Assembly (NCBI RefSeq): GCF_006351925.1
Contig: NZ_CP040924.1
Span: 1,510,001 to 1,574,000, forward strand
Origin: Clostridium thermarum
Lineage (GTDB): Bacteria > Bacillota > Clostridia > Clostridiales > Clostridiaceae
Direction of reading: 5' to 3'
Length of the DNA: 64,000 bases
The notes beneath the pieces were generated by a model, which ran no database searches, was not told where the DNA came from, and was given only the letters and a program-made list of their open reading frames with translations. This document shows, in pieces, positions 52,977-62,127 of this stretch (the stretch's first letter is position 1; every line of letters starts with the position of its first letter). A program made the position numbers and the translations under genes.

Positions 52977-53005
52977 TTGACATTGTATGCAAAGGGTGGT
53001 ATATT
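52977..53005 (+). promoter_or_regulatory. SigA promoter for metY
   Basis: TTGACA (52977-52982), 17-base spacer, TATATT (53000-53005). Confidence 0.8.
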
Positions 53006-53084
53006 TATAAACATAACATAGTAAACAAATTATAATAGTAGGAAAGTAATTTAACAATAAATTAAAACTTGAAAATTTAAATAG

Positions 53085-53240
53085 TTCTTATCAAGAGAGG
53101 TGGAGGGACAGGCCCTATGAAACCCGGCAACCAGCATGTTTCATTTACATGTATGGTGCTAATTCCTTCGGTGTAAAACTGAGAGATGAGAGAAAAAAGC
53201 TGCTATAAGCCTCTTTCATCGAAAGAGGCTTATTATTTTA
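53085..53240 (+). ncRNA. SAM-I (S-box) riboswitch 2
   Basis: TTCTTATCAAGAGAGGTGGAGGGAC, GGCCCTATGAAACCC, GGCAACCAGC and GGTGCTAATTCC match the SAM-I core. P1 is closed by GAGATGAGAGAA around 53181-53193. Terminator AAGCCTCTTTC-ATC-GAAAGAGGCTT (53207-53231), with a weak T tail. It controls metY. The gap 52959-53346 otherwise holds this and the promoter. Confidence 0.95.
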
Positions 53241-53340
53241 TAGATGACTTACCAAAACAAAAAAATGAATATTTATACTATATTCATGAGAGGTAAAGGG
53301 TTAGGCCCTATAAAATGTAATAAATAATAAAAAGGAGTGA

Positions 53341-54639
<1,299 letters not shown>

Positions 54640-54656
54640 AAAGTATAAGATATTAT

Positions 54657-54695
54657 AAACCTATGGGAGAAATACCTCCCATAGGTTTGTTCTTT
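54657..54695 (+). terminator. Terminator after metY
   Basis: AAACCTATGGGAG pairs with CTCCCATAGGTTT around AAATAC; followed by GTTCTTT. Confidence 0.9.
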
Positions 54696-54732
54696 ACTAT
54701 ATTATTAAATTTTCTACATAATATAACATGTC

Positions 54733-54761
54733 TTGACAAAGCCATTGAATGCAATTATAAT
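54733..54761 (+). promoter_or_regulatory. Consensus SigA promoter for cheX
   Basis: TTGACA (54733-54738), exactly 17 bases, TATAAT (54756-54761): both hexamers are perfect. Confidence 0.85.
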
Positions 54762-54775
54762 TAAGCTTAATAAGT

Positions 54776-54799
54776 AAATGATTCTAATAATTATCATTT
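54776..54799. promoter_or_regulatory. AT-rich palindrome downstream of the cheX promoter (Fur-box-like half)
   Basis: AAATGAT and ATCATTT flank TCTAATAATT. The right half AATAATTATCA resembles half of a Fur box, but the left half does not match well. It lies just after the predicted transcription start. Confidence 0.25.
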
Positions 54800-54864
54800 A
54801 TGTGACACACGAATTTTATAGTTCTATATGGAGTTAATAATATAGAGAAATGGGGTTGACATCA

Positions 54865-55332
54865 TTGAGGGTGGAATACATAAATCCCTTTATTGAAGCA
54901 AGCTTAGATGTAGTAAACCAGACAACTGGACTAAAGCCAACAATTGGCAGGGTATTCACAAGAAGTACTCCACACATCGGAAATCTTGTTATTATTATGA
55001 TAGGTATAACTGGTGAAATAAGTGGTAGTGTTGTACTCTCTCTGTCCAAGCAATTAGCATGTAGGATTGCCTCAGCTATGATGTTTGGGATGCCTGTGCC
55101 GGAGCTGGATGAAATGGCCAAAAGTGCAATAGCTGAGTTGGCTAATATGGTTATGGGGCACACTGCCAATATATTTTATAAAGCAAATATGTCTATAGAT
55201 ATTACTCCCCCAACTGTGTTAACCTGTGAAAACATGGAGCTGACTCCTGCCAAAGCTGTAACAGTTTGTGTACCGTTAAACTTTGATGACGGAGAATCCT
55301 TACACATAGATATAAGTTACAAAGAGAATTAG
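54865..55332 (+). CDS. cheX: CheX-like chemotaxis/CheY-phosphate phosphatase
   Basis: About 155 residues. YINPFIEASLDVVNQTTG start and the helix DEMAKSAIAELANMVMGHTANIF, containing the E-x3-N phosphatase signature, mark CheX/CheC-family proteins. In homologues it dephosphorylates CheY-P. The start is uncertain: TTG 54865 follows ATGGGG at a good distance, ATG 54850 lacks a site. No other chemotaxis gene is nearby. Confidence 0.8.
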   Translation: MRVEYINPFIEASLDVVNQTTGLKPTIGRVFTRSTPHIGNLVIIMIGITGEISGSVVLSLSKQLACRIASAMMFGMPVPELDEMAKSAIAELANMVMGHTANIFYKANMSIDITPPTVLTCENMELTPAKAVTVCVPLNFDDGESLHIDISYKEN

Positions 55333-55362
55333 ATCTTTTTATTTATGAAGTAAAATTCCATT

Positions 55363-55402
55363 AGAATTCACCTGTGTTTAAAGCACAGGTGGATTCTGTT
55401 TA
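55363..55402. terminator. Bidirectional terminator between cheX and the secreted protein gene
   Basis: AGAATTCACCTGTG (55363-55376) pairs with CACAGGTGGATTCT (55384-55397) around TTTAAAG. Confidence 0.88.
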
Positions 55403-56290
55403 TTTACCGGCAGCAACTTTTATTGCAGTTTGGTGCTGAGGATCCTTATCACCATCCATGTGCCTTGTGCTGTTTAAGAAGTGAATATCAAAGTGTCCGT
55501 CCATGTCATTGCCTTTTATCACATCTAAGTTTTCACCGCTGCCATAGCCATTTGAACGGTTATTTACATATTCGTAGGCAGGTTCTGAATCTACTCCTGC
55601 GTGGGGCATGGCGCTCATAGAGGCAGCAAGTTTTCTTCCATCAACTGTTACTATAACGGGACGTCTCTCCCAAGAAAACCCGCCCCAGATGCTTTTTATT
55701 ATGGCGGTATCTTCCTTTGTTAAAGCTTCAGTGTCTGCATGGTTTGTCCCCATTGTCCTCTGAACCTTAAAGCTTTTACCGGTGTAAACGTCAGTAACTA
55801 CTGCCGTAGTGCCTCTGGAAAAGACATATCTGGCAGAATCCCACCAATCCAGCAGCTCCACCTTACTTTCTTTTTCAGCTATTGCTTTTGCTTCAGTCTC
55901 TGCCTTTGCTTTAGCTTCAGCCTTTGCTTTAGTCTCTGCTTCAGCAGCTTGGGCCATTTTTTTTGCCTCCTCTAGTTTTTTTGGAGATGGTGTTCCTCCT
56001 CTAGATAATGGCACGTTGCTTGTAGTATCTGCAGTTGACTTTTGTGTGTCTGATACTGCAACACTTATTTCATCATTTGTATTACTTTCATTGGTCTGCT
56101 GTGTTTGCGCTGTTGTTTCGGCAGGCGGGGCTTGTACGGAATATGTAGAAATATTGTCTGAGATTACAGTATTTCCTGACTGGTCTTGGTAAACTCCAGC
56201 TTTTGCTGTATTCTCAAATTTAACAATTGAAAAAATAGACAAAGATACTCCTAGTATTATAGAAGCTAATATAATATTACGTTTGTTCAT
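55400..56290 (-). CDS. Secreted protein with Ala/Lys/Glu repeat linker, under c-di-AMP riboswitch
   Basis: About 296 residues from ATG 56290 (GAGGAG site). Signal peptide/anchor (about 4-25), a Thr/Gln/Ser-rich linker, a helical segment with KAKAEAKAKAETEAKA repeats (about 105-140), and a C-terminal domain of about 150 residues with WWDSARYVFSRGT, GTNHADTEALT and SMSAMPHAG. Similar C-terminal domains occur in clostridial cell-wall proteins, but I do not know a function. c-di-AMP control suggests envelope or osmotic role. Confidence 0.65.
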   Translation of the reverse strand: MNKRNIILASIILGVSLSIFSIVKFENTAKAGVYQDQSGNTVISDNISTYSVQAPPAETTAQTQQTNESNTNDEISVAVSDTQKSTADTTSNVPLSRGGTPSPKKLEEAKKMAQAAEAETKAKAEAKAKAETEAKAIAEKESKVELLDWWDSARYVFSRGTTAVVTDVYTGKSFKVQRTMGTNHADTEALTKEDTAIIKSIWGGFSWERRPVIVTVDGRKLAASMSAMPHAGVDSEPAYEYVNNRSNGYGSGENLDVIKGNDMDGHFDIHFLNSTRHMDGDKDPQHQTAIKVAAGK

Positions 56291-56306
56291 GTTTACTCCT
56301 CTCATA

Positions 56307-56420
56307 AGCCTACGAAGTTAGTTGACGGGTTCGGAAAGAGAGTTCCCTACCAAGATGGATTCACCCCAATTTTATTGATCCTCCGCTGCCTTAGCATTCG
56401 GCTTGAAACCATATATATTT
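56307..56420 (-). ncRNA. c-di-AMP riboswitch (ydaO-yuaA class)
   Basis: Read on the minus strand the conserved segments are GCAGCGGAGGATC, TGGGGTGAATCC, AGGGAACTCTCTTTCCGAACCCG and CAACTAACTTCGTAGGC, the diagnostic sequence of ydaO-yuaA. It lies 17 bases before the gene's ATG. In known cases c-di-AMP turns expression off; no separate terminator is obvious here. Confidence 0.88.
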
Positions 56421-56528
56421 TGCTTGCACTTATTTAGATAAAAAAGGGGGACAAACTCAAGCACAAGGGGATTCTAACAAACAAATATGAAGAAAATATG
56501 AAGATGCCTTTGGTAATTTTATGTGACA

Positions 56529-57250
56529 ATGGAAGGTGATAGTTTAAAAAAAGTGCGAAATGTACTGCTGATAATTTTTTTGCCAATATTCTTGTAGCTG
56601 CACTAAAAATTATTCTGGGAGCTGTAATTGAGAGTACGAGTATGATGGCAGATGGATTTCATTCCTTATCAGACGGGTCCTCAAATATTGTTGGCCTTAT
56701 CGGAATTTGGTTTGCATCAAAGCCGGTGGATAAAGACTATCCCTACGGCCACAGTAAATTTGAAACCTTGGCAGGACTTTTTATAGGGGTAATGTTGTCA
56801 GCAGTTGGAATAAATATTATCAATGGTGGGGTTCAGAGATTTATTAATCCTGTAGAGCTAAGTATTAATCTTGAGAGTATTATTACTTTAATTATAACCC
56901 TGGTTATCAATATTTTTGTCAGTAGCTATGAGTATAAGAAGGGAAGGGAGTATCATAGTCAGATACTTGTCTCAGATTCACTTCATACCCGAGCAGATAT
57001 ATTTGTATCTGTAGGGGTACTTGCTACTGTTATAGGTATAAGGCTTGGGGCCCCAGCTATTATTGATCCTATTGCCTCTCTTATAGTGGCAGGTTTTATT
57101 TTTTATGCTGCTGTTGAGATTTTTAGAGAAACCAGCGGAGTCATAGTTGATAAAGCTCCGGTGGATTCGGAGAGGGTAAAAGATGTGGTCACTGAGCTTC
57201 TGGAAGTGAAGGATGTCCATTATATTGGAGCCATATTATTACAGGGCTGA
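56529..57250 (+). pseudogene. Truncated, frameshifted CDF-family cation efflux gene
   Basis: The protein from 56642 to 57250 has MMADGFHSLSDGSSNIVGL and HTRADIFVSVGVLATV, the two metal-site helices of CDF transporters (ZitB/FieF type). Its N-terminus lies in a different frame: MEGDSLKKVRNVLLIIF runs to a T7 tract (56575-56581), where one missing T would join it to FANILVAALKIILG. The C-terminal domain is missing: the frame stops after VKDVHYIGAILLQG. Probably non-functional. Confidence 0.75.
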
Positions 57251-57264
57251 GCCTGAATAAATGT

Positions 57265-57310
57265 AAAGAGTCCGGGGCAGTATTAAAGCTGATCCAGACT
57301 CTTTATTTTT
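57265..57310 (+). terminator. Terminator after the CDF pseudogene
   Basis: AAAGAGTCCGG pairs with CCAGACTCTTT, followed by ATTTTT. It also separates the convergent kinase gene. Confidence 0.75.
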
Positions 57311-57331
57311 AAGTTATTCATTTAACACGAA

Positions 57332-58570
57332 TTATAATTCTATTGTGAAGGTGGTAAGTTCATTTTCAATACTCTTCACTGAAATCTTCCCGCCGTGCTG
57401 CTGAACGATGGTCTTGGCAATGGCTAAGCCCAAGCCATAGCCTCCGCTGTTTCTGGCACGGGACTTATCTATGCGGTAAAAGCGATCAAAAATCTTGGGC
57501 AAATGTTCTTCCGGTATACCTTTACCGGTATTGGAAACTGTCAAGATAACGTTGTTATGATTTTTCTTTAATACCATAGTTACCTTTCCTTTAGGATTGG
57601 TGTATTTTAAGGCATTATCCAATAATATCATCACTACCTGTTTAAACTGTTCGCTGTTACCTTTAATAGTTATATTGGGCTCTATGTCATAATCTAAATA
57701 TATATTATTTTCAAAAATCATTGCTTCCATGGTGAGCAGCACACTTTCCACAGCTTCACTCAAATTGAATTCTGAGAAAATCATTTTTGTTTCTGAATAA
57801 TCCACCTGGGTTAAATATAGTAAGTCATTGGTTAACCGAGCCATCCTCTCCACTTCTGATTTAATGTAATAAAGCCATCTAGACTGATCGCTGATAGTAT
57901 CGTCACTATTAGCCAACAGCACATCTACATTTGTATTTATTACAGATAAGGGAGTTTTAAGCTCATGAGAAGCATCACCAATAAACTGTTTCTGCTTGTC
58001 AAAAGCTTCCTTTATAGGCTCAATGGATCGGTTTGCAAAGAAGCGGCTGATAAAGTAAATGACTATGAGCATCACTGCTGCCACTGCTGCAAAGGTATAT
58101 ATCAGTCTGGTCAAAATTCCTTGACTATCCGAGATATCCAAAAAAGTTATTTTGTATCCGTCAAAGTAGGTAGTTTTCATATAGGCCCAATGGGTACCAT
58201 CCAATTTTAAACGGCCTTTCTCAGTATTCTTTGACAAAGCTATATTTTTTGCGGTTTCATAGAAAATATCTTCTAATTCAAAAATAGAAGAGGTTGCAAG
58301 CTTATTACCTTTGCTATCGGTATAAACTACAAATGAAACGGAGCGTTTTGGGGGTGTCTGGTCAAAATCTGATAAATTCATACCAGGGCGATCCATAAAA
58401 CCATCAGTGGGCTTACGATTGAATTCAGATAGCTTCCTTAGCTCCATGTCAATTTCTCTTCTGGTGTTATTATAGGTTATTAAATAGATGGTTAGAAAAG
58501 CTGCAAGCATAGTCACGGATATTATTACTAAATTAAGCATGAGAAATTTCTTTTTAAGCTCTTTAAACAT
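57332..58570 (-). CDS. Sensor histidine kinase
   Basis: About 412 residues from ATG 58570 (GGGGGA seven bases upstream). First membrane helix about 10-32, an extracellular domain of about 110 residues, second helix about 150-172, DHp with His near 199 in FIGDASHELKTPLS, and a HATPase domain with LLDNALKYTNP, GKGIPEEHLPKIFDRFYR and GGYGLGLAIAKTIV. Partner of the regulator encoded 35 bases upstream. The signal is not known. Confidence 0.9.
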   Translation of the reverse strand: MFKELKKKFLMLNLVIISVTMLAAFLTIYLITYNNTRREIDMELRKLSEFNRKPTDGFMDRPGMNLSDFDQTPPKRSVSFVVYTDSKGNKLATSSIFELEDIFYETAKNIALSKNTEKGRLKLDGTHWAYMKTTYFDGYKITFLDISDSQGILTRLIYTFAAVAAVMLIVIYFISRFFANRSIEPIKEAFDKQKQFIGDASHELKTPLSVINTNVDVLLANSDDTISDQSRWLYYIKSEVERMARLTNDLLYLTQVDYSETKMIFSEFNLSEAVESVLLTMEAMIFENNIYLDYDIEPNITIKGNSEQFKQVVMILLDNALKYTNPKGKVTMVLKKNHNNVILTVSNTGKGIPEEHLPKIFDRFYRIDKSRARNSGGYGLGLAIAKTIVQQHGGKISVKSIENELTTFTIEL

Positions 58571-58605
58571 AGGCATTCCCCCTTGTATTCCTCCTGACTA
58601 GAATA

Positions 58606-59289
58606 TCATTTGTCCTTTTGCATTTCTAAAATATAGCCCACACCTCGGACAGTACTTATAATGACCTTTGAATTTAAGAAGGCCAGCTTTTTTCTCAAAA
58701 AAGAAATATAGACCTCTACGTGATTGTGCTCCACTTCAGAATCAAATCCCCAAAGCTTTTCTATAATTAATTCCTTTGAAGTAGCAGAGTTCTTTCGGTT
58801 AATAAGGAGTTCAAGCAGCTCACTTTCTTTCAATATGAGTTTTACCTCCTTAGTAGAGGTGGATAATTTAAGGGTTGAAGGATTTAATTCGATGTCTCCA
58901 AATTTTAATGTACTATTTTGAATTACCTCTCCTTTACGTCTGGCCACTGCACGTATCCTAGCCAGTAGTTCCTCAGTGGCAAAGGGTTTTGCCAGATAAT
59001 CATCAGCACCGCTGTCAAGGCCGGCAACCTTATCGGTGATTTCCCCCTTTGCGGTGAGAAGTATTACCGGTACTCCCAGACCTTCCTTTCTTATATTTTT
59101 CAGAACAGTTAGGCCATCCATCTTAGGAAGCATAATGTCTAATATAATCAAATCGTAAATGTCACTAAATGCATTATCTAATCCTATTTCACCGTCGTGA
59201 ACCATATCTACGGTATAATTGTTTTTTCTTAATATTTGTGCCAATGCCTCCGCTAAAGGGATTTCATCTTCTACTAATAGTATTCTCAT
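58606..59289 (-). CDS. OmpR/PhoB-family response regulator
   Basis: 227 residues. Receiver domain with Asp51 and Lys101, winged-helix C-terminus with SFLRKKLAFLNSKVIISTVRGVGYIL. Ribosome binding site GGAGGTAAAAC. First gene of the minus-strand operon; its upstream region carries direct repeats TTTAAGGTT spaced 11 bases, as expected for an OmpR-type operator. Confidence 0.93.
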   Translation of the reverse strand: MRILLVEDEIPLAEALAQILRKNNYTVDMVHDGEIGLDNAFSDIYDLIILDIMLPKMDGLTVLKNIRKEGLGVPVILLTAKGEITDKVAGLDSGADDYLAKPFATEELLARIRAVARRKGEVIQNSTLKFGDIELNPSTLKLSTSTKEVKLILKESELLELLINRKNSATSKELIIEKLWGFDSEVEHNHVEVYISFLRKKLAFLNSKVIISTVRGVGYILEMQKDK

Positions 59290-59356
59290 TGTTTTACCTC
59301 CGTAGTTTTGAAAAAATTAAGTTTTTTATGGAACAGTTACATTATATCACAGCCTA

Positions 59357-59449
59357 CCTTTAATAAACCTTAAATAAAATCAAAACTTATGGCTGAAAAT
59401 AATTAAATTTATTTAAGGTTTATTTAAGGTTAACTTTGTAAGATAGAAT
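59357..59449. promoter_or_regulatory. Divergent promoter region with two 11-bp-phased repeat pairs
   Basis: Plus strand: TTTAAGGTT at 59412-59420 and 59423-59431, 11 bases apart, followed 12 bases later by TAGAAT (59444-59449) as -10 for the VTC operon. Minus strand: TTTAAGGTT and TTAAAGGTA (within 59357-59376), also 11 bases apart, facing the response-regulator operon. The -35 of the VTC operon is replaced by the second repeat. Confidence 0.65.
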
Positions 59450-59497
59450 CATCAGATGGAGACAAACATAAATACACCGGCAGAGAGGAGAGTTAGA

Positions 59498-60241
59498 GTG
59501 GCAATAGAGGTCTTTAACAGAAAAGAAAATAAATACATTTTATCTCAGGATCAGTATGATAGAATCCAAGAAGTTCTTATTCAATATATGGAACTGGATG
59601 AATATAACAGAAACCATGAGTTTTATACCATAAGCAATATTTATTATGATACAATTGATGATCAATTAATCAGAAACTCCTTATCAAAACCCGCTTATAA
59701 AGAAAAGCTGAGGCTTAGGGCTTATGGGGTACCAAAAGAAGATGAAAAGGTGTTTCTTGAGATAAAGAAAAAAGTTTGCGGCCTTGTCAACAAAAGAAGA
59801 ATCAGACTAAAGCTAAATGAGGCTTATGAATTTGTAGCTACAGGAAAACTGCCGGAGTTTAAGAATTATATGAACAAGCAGGTACTTAAGGAAATTGAGT
59901 ATATGTTAAGGATCTATAAGGTTGAACCCAAGCTCTACTTAGCCTATGACAGAAAGGCTTTATTCAGCAAGGAGAGCAGAGATCTGAGAATAACCTTTGA
60001 TACAAATATTAGAAGCAGAAGGTATGATCTCAAATTGGAAAGTGGAGATTATGGTGAAGGACTTTTGGAGAAGGGGCAATGGCTCATGGAGATAAAGGCG
60101 GAGAAAACCTTTCCCCTATGGCTTGCACAGCTATTATCAGAGGAAAAGATATATAAGCAAAGTTTTTCTAAGTATGGAACAGAATATAAAAGAATGATAG
60201 CTAGAGAAAAAACAAAGAAGGAGAGAAAGCAATATGTTTGA
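59498..60241 (+). CDS. VTC-domain protein (polyphosphate polymerase-like)
   Basis: About 247 residues from GTG 59498, after AGAGGAGAG. Tunnel-domain residues expected for VTC: RKENKYIL, RLRAYG, FLEIKKKVCGLVNKRRIRL, YDRKALFS, MEIKAEKTFPLW. In eukaryotes such enzymes polymerise polyphosphate from ATP. An ATG at 59456 has no site and follows the predicted -10 too closely. Overlaps the DUF4956 gene by eight bases. Confidence 0.8.
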   Translation: MAIEVFNRKENKYILSQDQYDRIQEVLIQYMELDEYNRNHEFYTISNIYYDTIDDQLIRNSLSKPAYKEKLRLRAYGVPKEDEKVFLEIKKKVCGLVNKRRIRLKLNEAYEFVATGKLPEFKNYMNKQVLKEIEYMLRIYKVEPKLYLAYDRKALFSKESRDLRITFDTNIRSRRYDLKLESGDYGEGLLEKGQWLMEIKAEKTFPLWLAQLLSEEKIYKQSFSKYGTEYKRMIAREKTKKERKQYV

Positions 60242-60938
60242 ATCATTATACAACAGCTTATCCAACACAACAGCAACTGGCACAGCAATTTCTTTAAAAG
60301 ATGCCATTTTAACTATATTAATATCCTTTATTTTAGGAGCAATAATCAGTATTACCTATATGAAAACTTCAAACAAAGGTGGTTATTCTCAAAACTTTTC
60401 ATTGACCTTGATAATTGTACCTACTGTTATAGCAATAATCGTTCTGTTGATAGGAAGTAATGTGGCAAGGGCCTTCAGTTTAGCAGGAGCCTTTTCAATC
60501 ATAAGATTTAGAAGCGCACCTGGTGATTCAAAAGATATATCCTATGTCCTCTTTGCTATGGCAGCTGGATTGGCTTGTGGCGTAGGGGTCTTCGGATATG
60601 CAGTCCTCTTTACAGTTTTCCTGTGCCTGCTGATGTTCTTCTTAAACTTAATTAACTTCGGAGCAAAGAAAACTGTTAAAAAGCTTCTGAAGATAACAAT
60701 ACCGGAAAATCTGAATTATGAGGGAGTCTTTGATGACATCTTTGAAAAATATACTAAGAACTATGAGTTAATAAAAGTTAAAACTACAGATTTGGGAAGC
60801 TTATTTCAGCTTGTTTATACAGTAGATATGAATACCGAAACAAGTCAAAAGGAATTTCTTGATAATTTAAGGTCCAGAAACGGAAATTTAAATATTACAT
60901 TATCCCTATATGCAGATAATGAGGGATTAGGCATATAG
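60234..60938 (+). CDS. DUF4956 membrane protein
   Basis: 234 residues: four membrane helices in the first 140 residues with AGAFSIIRFRSAPGDSKDISYVLFAMAAGLA, the family core, then a cytoplasmic ferredoxin-like domain. DUF4956 proteins are typically next to VTC and CotH genes; no CotH is present here. Proposed role in polyphosphate handling across the membrane, unproven. Confidence 0.8.
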   Translation: MFESLYNSLSNTTATGTAISLKDAILTILISFILGAIISITYMKTSNKGGYSQNFSLTLIIVPTVIAIIVLLIGSNVARAFSLAGAFSIIRFRSAPGDSKDISYVLFAMAAGLACGVGVFGYAVLFTVFLCLLMFFLNLINFGAKKTVKKLLKITIPENLNYEGVFDDIFEKYTKNYELIKVKTTDLGSLFQLVYTVDMNTETSQKEFLDNLRSRNGNLNITLSLYADNEGLGI

Positions 60939-60939
60939 T

Positions 60940-60997
60940 GGCAGAGGGAGGTTTTGTTTACACTAATTAGTGGTAAACAAGCCTCTCTTTGCTTTTT
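60940..60997 (+). terminator. Terminator after the DUF4956 gene
   Basis: GCAGAGGGAGG...GTTTAC pairs with GTAAAC...CCTCTCTTTGC, with an inner palindrome ACTAATTAGT in the loop; then T5. Confidence 0.8.
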
Positions 60998-61194
60998 ATG
61001 TCATAATATAAAGAATAAAAAAATAAGCTTTAGGATATGGATGTACTGTGGTATTTCTTTTGTATGAAATTACTATAAAATTCTATATAATCTATAAAAA
61101 ATGCAAAATCTGTTAATTGCAGATAAAGTATGAAGGATTTGATGTACCTTCCTAGAATAAATATGAATAAGAGGATGTAAATGAGGTGGGCTAC

Positions 61195-62124
61195 ATGATA
61201 CAAAAAGAGTTAGTGAAAAAGATAATCAGTAATGTGGAAAAATCCATTTTAGGTAAGGGTCATGAAATCACTGATATTGTAAAGGGCATTTTAGCCGGTG
61301 GACATATTCTCATGGAGGATGTACCGGGTGTGGGAAAGACTACACTGGCAAAAGCATTAGCTAAGACCGTAAACCTTCAATGTAAGAGAATACAGTGTAC
61401 ACCGGACTTACTTCCTTCAGACATACTAGGAGTATCCATATACAACCAGAAAAGTCAGCAGTTTGAATTTAAGAAGGGACCGGTTTTTACAAATATACTC
61501 TTGGCGGATGAGATAAACAGAACATCGCCCAAGACTCAGTCGGCTCTATTAGAGGTTATGGAAGAAGAACAAGTATCCGATGGCAACGAAACCTACTATC
61601 TGGAGGCTCCTTTTATAGTTATTGCCACACAAAATCCAGTGGAGCAGCAAGGTACCTTTATGTTGCCGGAAGCTCAATTGGACAGATTTATGATAAAGGT
61701 GAAGCTAGGCTATGTAGATGCTGAAACGGAGAGTAATATATTAGAAACCTTGAATGAAAGAAAAGAAACTCTTGAACCCATCGTAGATGGAAAGGATATA
61801 TTGGAGCTTCAGAGGCAAGTGAGGAAGGTTCATGCAGCTAAACCTCTATTGGATTATATTGTAAATATAATCCAATACAGCAGAGTAAGCAAATATATTG
61901 CCTTAGGCGGAAGTACAAGAGCATCTATCGCCTTATTAAGGACTTCTCAAGCCATGGCTTTTATTAATGGAAGAGACTATATTATACCGGATGATGTAAA
62001 GAAAAATGTATATCAGGTACTATGCCATAGAATTATTTTATCCCCCGTGGCTAGGGCTAATAGTATGAATGAAATGGATGTTGTAAGTGATATCCTTGAC
62101 CGAATCAGTATTCCGAGGTACTAG
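61195..62124 (+). CDS. MoxR-family AAA+ ATPase
   Basis: About 309 residues from ATG 61195 (GAGGTGGG site; the GTG at 61186 overlaps it). Walker A DVPGVGKTTLAKA, Walker B ILLADEINRTSPKTQSALLEVMEE, sensor IATQNPVEQQGTFMLPEAQLDRF. MoxR ATPases act as chaperones for their operon partners. Followed by a DUF58 gene and a transglutaminase-like gene, the standard triplet. Confidence 0.92.
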   Translation: MIQKELVKKIISNVEKSILGKGHEITDIVKGILAGGHILMEDVPGVGKTTLAKALAKTVNLQCKRIQCTPDLLPSDILGVSIYNQKSQQFEFKKGPVFTNILLADEINRTSPKTQSALLEVMEEEQVSDGNETYYLEAPFIVIATQNPVEQQGTFMLPEAQLDRFMIKVKLGYVDAETESNILETLNERKETLEPIVDGKDILELQRQVRKVHAAKPLLDYIVNIIQYSRVSKYIALGGSTRASIALLRTSQAMAFINGRDYIIPDDVKKNVYQVLCHRIILSPVARANSMNEMDVVSDILDRISIPRY

Positions 62125-62127
62125 CCT

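Noticed and set aside
55739..56192. Plus-strand frames opposite the secreted protein gene
   Set aside because: They arise from the Ala/Lys/Glu repeat region read in reverse (Phe/Ser/Cys/Leu-rich) and have no ribosome binding site.
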